Shown here piece after piece: positions 47,700 to 58,041 of a stretch of 64,000 nucleotides of DNA; within the stretch, counting starts at the first letter, position 1; each line of letters begins with the position of its first letter. Source of the DNA: Clitopilus passeckerianus (lineage: Eukaryota > Basidiomycota > Agaricomycetes > Agaricales > Entolomataceae). Both the position numbers and the translations under genes were made by a program. Location: assembly GCA_944990035.1 (NCBI GenBank), contig CALYLX010000114.1, positions 186,001-250,000 of the forward strand, given 5' to 3'. Below the pieces are notes generated by a model. It saw only the letters and a program-made list of their open reading frames with translations. It did not search any database and was not told where the DNA came from.

Positions 47700-49751
47700 A
47701 TCACATCAACGAGAACATGAAAACTGTCAACAAAATGACCAGAATGTTGGCTAGAGCGTTTCTCCACATTCTGGCAACCAATCGAATGTCCGAATTTGAG
47801 CCTGGGACAACCGTAGGCTGGGTGCTCCCACTGGCCGTCGACGAAGTCTTCGGAATGTCTCCCCCTTTGAACGTCCACTCGACCTTCGTCGTGTTGTTCG
47901 GTACCACTAGGACCATACCAACGCCCATTAGCCCTCCAGTCGCGTTGATACTGAAGCCCATAAATTTCGATTGGCCCGTAGAGGTGCCCCCCTCATCAGG
48001 GCTGAAAAGATCACAACATCAGCGAGCCTACCCATTTGAATAAGTCACCATTAAAAACTTACATGGCGATGTCGTCACCGAGATTATCGACCACGTAGGA
48101 ACTCAAGACCGAGCCTGCAACAACGTTGAAAGTCGCGTTATATCTGCACCTTGTTAATAACATGGGAGTATTAGGAAGTTGAAACGACGCACTGTCCAGG
48201 GCCTAAATCGCCGAAAGGGAGAACGAACAGATTATCGGGTGCTTCAGGCGTCAAGGAACCTTCGAAGTAGTCGTCTAAACGCAAGAGATAGTAAGTCAAT
48301 GTGATGACTGCTATGCCGAGTCGACCGACCTTCGGTCGTAACGTTCGAGATCTCAATGACATCCCTGCGCTCGAGAGTCTCGTATGGATACTGGTCGCAT
48401 GGGGAGGTATTCGGACCAAGGATCTCATCGCAATCGATACTGATTACCCATTTATCTCCGGTCTGGATATTCGTCCATCGACTCAAACGACTAAATTTAC
48501 CACCCTGCCAGCTATTCTGCCTTCCGGGTATACAGTTAATAGCTCGGTGAAGTTCCGTTGTTGCATTTCCTCCCTCGAGTGAGGAAGCGGGAGGAAACTG
48601 AATAGTAAGAGGTGTTAGCTTTTCCTCCGAAGTTCCTTGCGCACTTCCTACCTCGTCGCAGCAATTGAGACCTAGATCCGCCAGAGGCGTATTATTTTTT
48701 CCTACTTTCAGGTTTGCGCAGTAGCCGTCTTTGCAACCGGCAGCTCTTCGCTTTGCATTCTTTGCATTCTCGTCTAGGTGTTCGTAGGTCAGCTCGATGG
48801 TGTTCTTCCCTCTCATGCCTAAGTAAACAAGAGAATCGTGAGACGGCAACCATATACATACTGGGGTAATAGTTACCGTTGCACATATTGACGAGGACCT
48901 GGGCTTCGTTAGGTTAGTATCTCAGAGAAAGATGAAGAACAGCTCACGCATCCATTCTTTTTCTTGTCGTACTCCAGTCGGATGACCCTCTTGGCTTTAA
49001 CAACAGCTACGGGATATATCATGAGCGATCTATATCATTGTCCGGATAAGTACTCACAATCGTCGATGCATTCTCCTCGTTCACATATAGATCCTGGAGG
49101 GCAACCTGAGCGAATGGTCAGAATTTGGGTCGTACACCTTGAATCAGTTACGGACATGTGCTCCCACAGCAAACGGACCCAGGTACACAACAGCCAGTTG
49201 GTGTGGGCGGGCAGCAAACCGTTCTGGGTCCAAATATTAGGATGTTTCCATCGTCTAAGCTCTAAAATCCTACGATGGGGCGCAGCACGTTTGACCACCC
49301 TGAGACCCTCATATGTTAGAGTGGTTTTTGAAAGTCGAGGAGCAGGGCGTACGCATGTACTTGCAGACACCGGGCAGCATCTGACATATAGGAAGTTAGA
49401 CATGTGAGATTATCCATTACCTAGATTGAATCGAGTTACATACCCAGGTATTCCTTTCACAGTAGCGCAGTTTTCCCCAGCGCCGCAACATGTAGTCGGC
49501 GAGCAAACAGCTATTAAATGTGGTTAGTTGATGCAAGTTTGGAAAAGTAGATGATTCGGCCTACGTCCACCTGGGCCCCTCGAGCACTGAGAAGTCTGTC
49601 GAGTCAGCAGTAAAGAGCTGTTGAGGTAGCCCGATAATGATCCTGTGGTGTGTAAGTCTGAGAGTGATTCGGTAGATCCATTTAAAGTTGTAGACAAGGA
49701 AGCAGCGGTTACCCCCAGCCAGAAGGTAATCGATAGCGTCAATGAAATCAT
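47700..49751 (-). CDS. Secreted NucA/NucB-type nuclease, Cys-rich N-terminus
   Basis: A multi-exon minus-strand gene. Exon 1 is 49571-49751: ATG with signal peptide MISLTLSITFWLGVTAA. Exon 2 is 49444-49510 (VCSPTTCCGAGENCATV), joining in phase. Exon 3 starts at 49380 (GCCPVSASTC). Further short exons carry CCPP...CCVPGSVCCG and GCPPGSICERGECID cysteine motifs, then AKRVIRLEYDKKKNG and VLVNMCNGNYYP. Next come GMRGKNTIELTYEHLDENA, LGLNCCDE, a 56-bp intron, and FPPASSLEGGN...RAINCIPGRQNSWQGG. The CDE-F/YP-x-AS-x-x-GG and CIP-x-x-N-x-x-QGG pattern is that of the NucA/NucB deoxyribonuclease domain. The 3' exons end in a hydrophobic tail (ALANILVILLTVFMFSLM), suggesting a membrane or GPI anchor. 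Some internal splice sites are unresolved. Confidence 0.65.
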
Positions 49752-49799
49752 CCTGGATCGAATTTGAGGAGCCAAATTCGGTCTCATCGTTTTTTATAT

Positions 49800-51030
49800 T
49801 CTTGGACCATCGTGCACAGCACAGACCCATAGCATGCGCAACCCGAATATGACAGATGATGCCAAGTCAAGTCGACTATTGACTCGAATCCACAGCACAC
49901 AGTTGGCCACAGCGCCGCTGCCTGACGTGAGATCCTCGTAGCTGAGAGTACAAAGCGAAGATCTTCCTTTTGATGCTTCTCGAGTGGCTGTATCCAGACG
50001 ATCCTCTTTTGTACGATCAGGTGGCTACAAAGGAGTGATGCAGCTGTACACCAGATCCGTTCCTCCCGCAGTTGGCTCATGGTACATCGCAGATAAGATA
50101 GAAGAAACCGAGAAGCAGCTGTGGTTACGCCCAAGTACAGAAGTTCTCCTAGATGGAGATCCTTCAAAATGGAACCCAATTGAAACGGGTCCCAGCAGAA
50201 TGCCCAGGGTCCCGTGGCCAGCGAGGATCTGCTGCAATAGGCAGATATACATGAGGCGTCGCTTTTGAACCGTTCCGTCCTTGTGACGGAATTGAACTCC
50301 AGCAGGTTGGCCCAGGTCGTGGCGAGGACGAAAGTGTCTTCAGAACTTTGCTGTGAACAGAGCCTGCTTAGTCATCCACCAATCCTTGTTCAAATCCACC
50401 ATAATGGCGATTCCTTCGCCTTCCACAGCAGGAATCTGTACTCGAGCCAAACGCTGGAACCGTCAAATGATGTGGGACGGGAGGAAACTAACATGCACCC
50501 TGGGGGAGAGGGAACTTTAGTTTGGATCAACGCGCCTACCGTAACTGCAAACCTGCGATTTTCAGTCAAGGAGTCGGCGTTGAAAGGAGCGTTGGACGAG
50601 TTCAGAGGCCGGGTACTGCTAAGTGCATCCTCGTCCGGATCTAGTTATGTTGATTCTGCGTTTGCTCTTCTTTCTCTCTCTGACCGGTTTTTTTCACAGG
50701 TCAAGCATCCCGTACCTCGCGACCCTACGCATCATGCATCATCTCCCAAAGCCTCAAGATGGTGAAACCACACCGTCATTGCCACTTGCAAATGTTCCAA
50801 CATCCCGGGACCCTTTCACCCCAGTCGACATCCAGGGAGAGGGAGAGTTGTCACTCATGGCTCAGGCTACAGCTCTTGGCCGCCTTTTCTCCAATACGAC
50901 ATCGACGTTTGCTCCTACGATCTCCACGGTCGTGGTAGCTAACCTGTCATCACACCCGGCGAAAGCCCTCTGGGATGGGTTTTCAACGCTGAACCTCCCA
51001 GCGAGAAACCCAGCAAACGACAAAAACACG
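49800..51030. other. No confident gene
   Basis: Upstream of the nuclease gene. Long plus-strand frames (50265-50765, 50623-51183) lack a recognisable domain and cross the start of the duplicated tract. They could be remnants of a plus-strand gene, but I cannot support one. Confidence 0.35.
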
Positions 51031-51034
51031 CCGT

Positions 51035-52090
51035 TAGTCCTGGGTCGGGTTCCTGCTGCTCTTCAAGCAGATCACGGACATTCACATGGTGCTGGAGTTA
51101 CGTCCTCGGTTCTCCCAGCCATCAACGGCACCCAATGTCAACGTCGACGAGATTTGGCACCTCTTGGCCAAGTCCAAGCCTGAGCAGCACCTGCTGCGCA
51201 CCAGCGGGCTGAAGAATACGCGAGGAAGGCTGCCATTCCAGATGCACCCTCCGACTATGCCGACAGCGCCGACTTCGCTATAGAGACTACGGGATCTGGT
51301 CTCCATCTCATCGCCGTTGCTGGCGGAATCCTCACTCTCGTCGCGCCAACCACCATCCCCACCACGCAGCTGACGAAATCTTACACCAACAACGCATACA
51401 ACGGTACCACTGGCTCGCCTACTGCGCATAGGGTACCTGAAGACCTTCCTTCGTGCCAAGCTGCTGTGCTTGCCCCTGACGCTACACCCTCAACCTCAAC
51501 CCTCGTCGCTGTGGCTCAAACCTCCACCTCCACGCCTGGCCCAACAACATTTACAGCGGAAGCGGCTAAGCTACCATCTCATCTGGTGGCCTCTTGGATA
51601 GCATACCCCCCACGTTGAACGACTCCACAAACACCGAAATCGCGCCAATAATGCCGAAACGACGTTCCGCTGCTCTTCGAGTAGATCATGGCGGCTCTTA
51701 AATGATAGAGTTCCGCCTTCGCTTCCCCAAAACCCATTTATCCTCGACACCTAGGTCAACATCGACAAGATCTCGTAGCTTGTGATCAAGCTCAAGCATG
51801 GGCAGGACCTACAGAGCGAGGGTGGGGTGAAGAATATGCGGGGAAGACTGCGATTTCAGATACATACGACAGCGTCAACGCCTGTATGGAGAATACGAGA
51901 GCTGGTTTTCACCACGGCGTCGTTAATGGTGGCGGAATCTTCGCCATTGTTGTGGCCACTCGCCAACCTCCAGAAGCCCAGTTACCAACCATTCACCCTC
52001 CCCACCATTTCTGACGAAATCATGCGCCGGCAACGCATACAAAGGTACCAGCTCACGTACCGTTTATCGGACACCGGAAGACGCGTGTTC
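51035..52090 (+). repeat. Tandem duplication of about 0.6 kb
   Basis: 51040-51470 and 51660-52090 share blocks in order: gctgctcttc-agatca, gttctc/cttcgc-ccca, caacgtcgac-gagat / caacatcgac-aagat, gaagaatacgcg / gaagaatatgcg, ggcggaatc-ctc/ttc. Both copies are diverged and contain stops in different places. A decayed gene with an internal duplication is likely. Confidence 0.55.
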
Positions 52091-52980
52091 GTACCAGGCT
52101 GTTGTGCTTGCCATACAAACTCTCGTTGCAGTGGCTCTTGCCCGATCCACTACCCGTACCCTCTCCATCAACATCATCCAAACAACCTGCCCCACAATCG
52201 ACATTCCTCACCGCTTTTGGTCGTGGACCGCTCTCCCCTGCTCCGCCTCTTCATCCCGCCCTTCCTTGGCACCAAAATCGACCATGTCACGGTCGCTCCA
52301 GAACGGGAGTATAGCACTCAGCTCGTGGACAGTCCAGTTTACGACTCGCCTCCTGAATCCTCGGTCAACGCCTTGAATGACAGCTCTCGTGACGGTCGTG
52401 ATGATCAACATCTGTCATTCGGGCCTCCCCTCGCAGACGCCCGAACTAGCCCAAGGCAGCTGCTGCAGCTGATGAGGGAGAATGAGCACAACGCCCAGCA
52501 TTTGGATGCGACCCAAGGCCAGAAGTCGTTGGCGGAGAGAAGGAGGATGAGCGTTCCCACTGGATTTGGTGCACACGGACTGGGACTGTTTCTTCAATAG
52601 AGTATTACTCCTTACACATTCGGTACGGCCCTCTTGCACGGACTTATACGTATCTTCCTTCATCCTCGCCCCACGTATTCATCTTTACGATACGAACCGT
52701 CGTCTGGGCTGCCTCCTCGTTACTCAAGCGTATACACATAACTACATCTCTACGCTCGCAGTAGAGACCTTCCGACTCAAGATGCCTGTGCCTTCGTACC
52801 TACATTGTCTCTCTTTTCGTAACATATCTTTCTACGTCGCTCTATCCTCGCCCCTGTACACCAACCTAAAATAGTGATTCAAGTCACAACATAAATAGCA
52901 CTACGACGAAGAGCCAACCTTGTCCCGGTTCAATTGTCTTTGTATACGATATGAGCCCGGCCAGCGTAATGGTGACCATA
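52090..52980. other. No gene recognised
   Basis: The plus frame 51782-52600 is open but without a family, an ATG context or intron pattern I can support. The remainder to 52980 shows no gene. Confidence 0.35.
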
Positions 52981-53299
52981 ACTCCTCTTACTTCGACGAG
53001 ATCAGCTGACTCGCTGGCGTGGCGGTAGCATTGGGGGCATCTTGACCTTGAGGTCCCCCGTCCGACTCGAGAATCAGCAGTGATAGCAACATGGAGGGTA
53101 ATATTTTACCCCCGAGTTTTGCAGCGACAAGGCTTGCTGGGGTACTGGCAAAACACGTCTTGAAAATGTAAACTACCACTAGGATTTTCGGGTCGCCCTC
53201 ACTCTGTTTCAAGAGCACTGCATCGAGGTGTCTCCTTTAACGAGAGGTGAGGTGGATGTTCTTGACGTACCTTCACTTGAAAGCGTCGTCTCGGTCATC

Positions 53300-53497
53300 T
53301 ACGGCAGGGGTTGGTTGCCTATTGCTTATTGCATTTTTTTTTCAGCGTCATCAATAGTATGTCAGTGTCGTATTTAGGATCCAATACTCTAGCTCCGCAT
53401 TAAATTGATAGTTACGCGGTCCTAACTATGTTAAACCTGCTAAAAATGTTCTACGAAAGAAAATGTAGTCCACCATAACCACATCCCTGACCCATGC
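53300..53497 (-). repeat. Conserved 3' flank of NAP-ankyrin units
   Basis: The about 200 bp beyond the stop of gene C matches the flank beyond gene B (57860-58041) and gene A (63260-63422): tcaatagtat...caatactc-gctc...ctatgttaaaccygc...accaatgcctaccgc. The match marks the boundary of the tandem unit. Confidence 0.6.
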
Positions 53498-55220
53498 CTA
53501 CCGCTGTGCCATGCTTCGGTCATTTGATCTCCTAGAGACTATTGCGGCTTCTAGCAATGCTGCGATCACTTGATGACCCTGTTGTACTGCAACAGAGTAT
53601 GGTGTTGAACCTCGCCGTCCAAGATTGAGGTCGACCCCATCTACGCCAATTAGCACCTTGACGACTTCGGAATGTCCATTCTGGGCTGCAATGTAGAGTG
53701 GGGTAGCGCCGTCCTTCCGGCGTGAATTGACGTCGATGCCAGCCGCACCAACCAGTAGCTTGGCGACTTCAGCATGTCCACTCCAGGCTGCGATGTATAA
53801 TGGGGTGGCGCCGGTGTTTGAGGGTGAATTGAGGTCGACGCTAGGTGTGCCTATCAACAGCTTGACGACTTCGACGTTTCCATTAGAGGCTGCGGTGTAG
53901 AGCGGGGTTCTACCATCGCTCGAGGGAGAGTTGACATTAATGCCCGCTGCGCCAATCAGTAGCTTGACGACGTTGGCGTGACCATTCCGGGCAGCGGACA
54001 AGAGGGGTGTCCTGCCTTTACCATCCTGGGAGTTGATATCAATGTCTCCACGTTCAAGTAGGAGCTTTATGACGCCAATATGTCCGTGCTCAGCCCCTAG
54101 GGAAAGTAAGGAACGTCCCAGCTCAGGGTTCGCATCCTTCAAGATCGCACTGTATTCGTATTTAGGCCCGCGTTTCGGGGCTCGAAAGCCTGTTGCCTTC
54201 TGTGGGTTCACCGTCGAAGTTACGGCTGAACAAGCCTCCTCGAGAAGTCTTCCGGTAAACCAGTCAACTGCACGAGGAAGAATCTAACAGGCCAAATCGT
54301 GGGTATAATTTTTGCAAAGCATCTTCGGCACCGACGAACCTGGTCTTTGAGAACAGCACCAAATTCGAAGTCGTCTTCAATCTCGTCTTTAAGAGCAACC
54401 AACCACTCCTTGTCCTCTTCCTCTTCCAGTTCGATCATTTCTTCCTTCGTCACAGGGTCAAAAAAGTGGAAGAACGAAACTAGTACACTTGACGGTTAAA
54501 GGATTTCGGTATACAAAAGCCCCTCAACTTACAGCGAAGATTGTCATCGTCACGCTGAGTCAAGCACATCCCTTTCTTCCATTCTATCTTCGTTCCGATG
54601 GCGGACCGATAAACGAAGTCTCCCGAGCTCCCCGATCTTTCGCTGTCGAACTGGTAGGTTTTGGAGAGTAGCTGATTCTCGAAGTAGTCGTTGGGAAGAA
54701 ATTCGAATATTAATCTGTATCCTGGGCCCGATATCAGATCCAAACTGCTGAGATATTCGACGCGTATGTTGGTGAGTCGCTTGAGAACGTCCCGATCGTG
54801 TTCTTCAATTAGGTCGCGAAAAGCGGGATGATTGTTCAGAACCCTGAACCAAAAGTTGGGGACGCCAGTAGGAGTGTCTCCTCCAGCGTTTTCTCCAGAT
54901 TTCTCTGCACTGGGTTCCCCACCCGATTCCTGCAGCTTCCCAAAGGCGAGATCTTGCAGCCTTTCACGGAGCGGTCTTTGGAGGTCATGGTACTATAAAC
55001 GGATCGGGTCAGATCGCCGCACCGATATTCCGATCATGCGATGTCTCACCTTCTTTTCAATTTCCAAGCATTCCAGTTTACACTGAACTTGGAGATCATT
55101 CAACGCTTTCTGAACCTCCTTCATATCTTGCACGATCAAACGGGTGGTTTCGGGCAACTTGGTGATATAATCCGTGCTGGATTTGACCAAGCCCAGCACC
55201 GCGTCCTGCGCCTCTTCCAT
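53498..55220 (-). CDS. NAP domain-ankyrin repeat fusion protein C (intact)
   Basis: Four exons: 55050-55220, 54533-54992, 54340-54479, 53498-54283. The joined frame is 1557 nt, 518 aa, with GT-AG introns in the same places as copies B and D. Residues 1-57 are the NAP-type dimerisation helix (LPETTRLIVQDMKEVQKALN...LEIEKK), running on into YHDLQRPLRERLQDL, which corresponds to the ERKYAALYQPL region of NAP1. Residues about 95-255 are the NAP core: VPNFWFRVLNNHPAF, IEEHDRDVLKRL, FLPNDYFENQLLSKTY, IEWKKGMCL, SFFHFFDPVTKEE and DDFEFGAVL. The acidic NAP tail is absent; instead ILPRAVDWFTGRLLEEA leads into six ankyrin repeats (GRTPL..AA.NGH.EVVKLLIGA). The likely role combines histone or basic-protein binding with ankyrin recognition; the target is unknown. 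Confidence 0.88.
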
Positions 55221-55239
55221 TAACTGGTAAGTATGAGTT

Positions 55240-55660
55240 CCTGGTTCAAATGGGAGGAGATGTCTATATCGTTGTGACGAGAGACGTGGTGTTCATTTGG
55301 CATGTCTACATCAAAGCCGTTGACCTCTACCCCTTGTTCTTCGGAATCTTCGGTCTCTAAAAGTACACGCCGAAAGGAGAATAAATATCGGGGGCGGCGG
55401 TTGATCGCCAAGAAATCAATCTACGGGATGTTGATCATGCACTGATCAAATCTCCTCTACCTTCTTCCAAACAAAGCAGCACCTGTAGTGGGAAATTATT
55501 TTCTCTTGAACTCTCGGGGCTACGACCCGCCCGTATAGTTGAAAATACCTCATGAAATGGATTCGCCTCGAATATCAGCTATACGACCTTTCATGAATCT
55601 TTTCCCCGTATTTTAAGGCCGCGGTTCGACGATCACATTAGGGCGGCATGTTGTTGAACT
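55240..55660. other. Upstream region of gene C
   Basis: Holds a decayed open stretch matching the 5' leader of copies B and D (NEHHVSRHNDIDIS-like, compare HEHHHVSRRNRVDAS near 47330). This is conserved leader or 5' UTR sequence; I see no separate gene. Confidence 0.4.
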
Positions 55661-55672
55661 GCGAACATGACC

Positions 55673-55751
55673 TGCTGGTGTAATGGTAAACACCTCCCGA
55701 GGGTGTGGGGTCTGTTATCAGGAGGCGCCTCGTACGACTCGAGGACCAGCA
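55673..55751 (+). tRNA. tRNA-like gene, complete cloverleaf, odd anticodon loop
   Basis: TGCTGGT at the 5' end pairs 7 of 7 with ACCAGCA at the 3' end. The D arm is GTG TAATGGTAAA CAC, and the anticodon stem CCTCC/GGAGG encloses 23 nt instead of 7. The T arm is CCTCG-TACGACT-CGAGG, with TAC for the usual TTC. A functional anticodon cannot be assigned. Either an intron-containing tRNA gone bad or a tRNA-derived element. Relatives: 60543-60635, 25370-25494. Confidence 0.6.
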
Positions 55752-56089
55752 ATGGTTTAGATTGAACAGTCATACATTTTACGATTGCTCCCCTAGAGTT
55801 CTAAGCTTCGACATCCACCCACGAATGGCCACGTAAACCTCACTTCCAACGCAAGTAAAACGATAGAATTCAAATTGTCATTAAGCCGCCTCGAACTAGT
55901 ACAGGGGTCTCCTCTACACCCCATATCTCCTCAACTCGTCTCCAGCATCCAAGTCAAGTCGCCCTACACCAACGCCAACCCCCTCTCAATCATACCCCCT
56001 AACCTCCATACTCCCATCTCCGAGTCAACCATCATATGAAACCTCAATGCATATGCGGGACAGGCACCATCCTCTTCTACAAGCATTCA

Positions 56090-57400
56090 AATGGCGCCGT
56101 ATCGGAGTACACCCTAAGCGATTTTCTTGAAGATGAACTGGGCACGTTTGCGTGGGGAGAAACCGCATAAGTCGGCGAGGCCTTGTTTGGTTATTATTAT
56201 GTCGAACGAGTGTTCTGGAGGGGTGAGTCCGAGTTAGGATTGGGTACGATAGGGAAAGAGAAAGGGATGGGAGTAACGAACATACCAGTCTAATCTACAT
56301 ACGCAGGGAAAGGAGAAGGGATTATGCGCTGATTGCAATGGGTCCTAGGATCGGAATTAGTCAGTCGTCTATGAGACAAAATGTTCGTCAGCACCTCATC
56401 CACTGCCGACGAGGAAAGTAACGTACTCGAATAAAGATTTTCGAGCCTCATCGGAGAGACTTTGTACTGATCACAGTCCTGAAACTGGGTTTCCCCGAAT
56501 CGAGGCAGCGGAGGAACTTATCTATACAAAACCCAAGACAAAGCCGCAGATGATCAGCCCAACCGATCTCAAGGAGAAGTCAAGGAAGACCTAACCTGAA
56601 CCTTAGGATAAACCTCCGCATCCTCAAACGGGCGCTCCGCAAGGAATCCAAGAATGGAGTGCAAAGGATTTGGGTGGACAGCCGTTTAAGACCTCGGATG
56701 AGAGGAAGTCAATAAGGTGCGAGGCTATAGCGCAAGAGGTATCAGTCTGGAGGGGAAGGGTTAGAGATGGATTATTTTCGAGGCGAGCGACGCGGAAGGA
56801 CAACGGGAGGGGAAGAAACGGAGAGAGAAGGCAACAAATGCGAGATCCGAAATGAGAAGACGAACCTCGGGAGCATCCGTACTCGTGTGATCAGGTCTAT
56901 TGGATCCTGTACTAATCGCCACCGCCTTCGTTGGATTGACGGGACTTGACGGGATACAAATTCAGTGGCGAGGATAACGAGCTAAACACAGTGTTCGGAT
57001 TAGCACGTGTTTACTGTACGGAAGAGGAAAAAGGAAGGCGTACCTCAGGCAAGCGATTCAGAGAACGGAGCTCTGATACTTAGGATGTAGGTGTTGACTT
57101 TAGTGATGATTTTTTCGGCGGATTGTTGGCTCTCAGGTGCAGCTCCAACGGGGTCACCTGCGCAGCTCTGCAGTCAGAATTTGATCATGGATGCAGCACG
57201 ATGAGAAGAAGGGAACTCACCGAGACCACTCCCCTGTATCAGTAGCCACAATGATAGCTTAAGCAAGCAAATGGCAGGAAACTTGAGAACAGGATTATTG
57301 GTGACGTTTACGATCCGAACGTGGATTCGGCGCCTTGATTATCAGGTTGGTCAGCAATGGTCCCAAGTAGGCAAATACTTTGGCGTATAGCAAAGTGGTG
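56090..57400 (-). pseudogene. Acetyl-CoA hydrolase pseudogene, copy 1
   Basis: A decayed minus-strand copy of the gene at 16903-19583. The clearest match is 56150-56215 against the last exon (the part encoding [18 protein letters not shown]), with one base change making a stop. 57050-57165 matches the fourth exon ([22 protein letters not shown]), and 57230-57260 the third exon. Intron-type purine-rich tracts with minus GTACG donors lie between them, so the copy arose from genomic DNA, not mRNA. Frames are broken throughout. Confidence 0.85.
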
Positions 57401-58041
57401 TTGTGCGAAAGCGAGGAAGAAAAGCTAACATCGATCAGCTGCAACAGCTGTCGATGAACAGATACAGAAACTCGAATGGTTGAAGGATCGGTGATATAAA
57501 ATCAGAGGCAGTTTCATATTTCCATCGGTTATATAGAGTACCAGTGCCCACACGGAACAATGAGGCAATTTCTAGAGAACAACACGCGTCGTAGTGGAAG
57601 CAGTGTGGAAGCAGCGTCACGGTAGAAGTCGTTGCGACCAAAGCCAAGAAAGGCAATGCACTCTTTGGCTCTGTTAAGCCTCGAAGCTGCCATTCAGGTC
57701 AACTCACGTGATCAGCTTGATTCAGCCCTTACTTAGTTACTAATACTGGACAGTGGAGTCTGGACACTGTCCAAGGCAGTTATGGATAGAAGTGAGGCCT
57801 CGGGTTCTGGTTCGGGGAGTATTGCTAGAAGCCCGATCTCGGTCGACTACGACAGTCCCTCGTTGCGTATTACATTTTTTATGGCGTCCCTAGTATTCCA
57901 GTATCATACTTATGGTCCAATACTGTACTCTTGTTCCCAAGCTTGTTCCATACCAAATCGATTTTTATGGTATCCAAGCTATGTTAAACCCGCCCGGATG
58001 CTATATATAGAGAACATCTAGTGCAACCATTACATCATCCC

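Noticed and set aside
50265..51183. Two overlapping long plus-strand frames upstream of the nuclease gene
   Set aside because: No family, and they run into a duplicated tract with stops. Kept only as a possible gene remnant.
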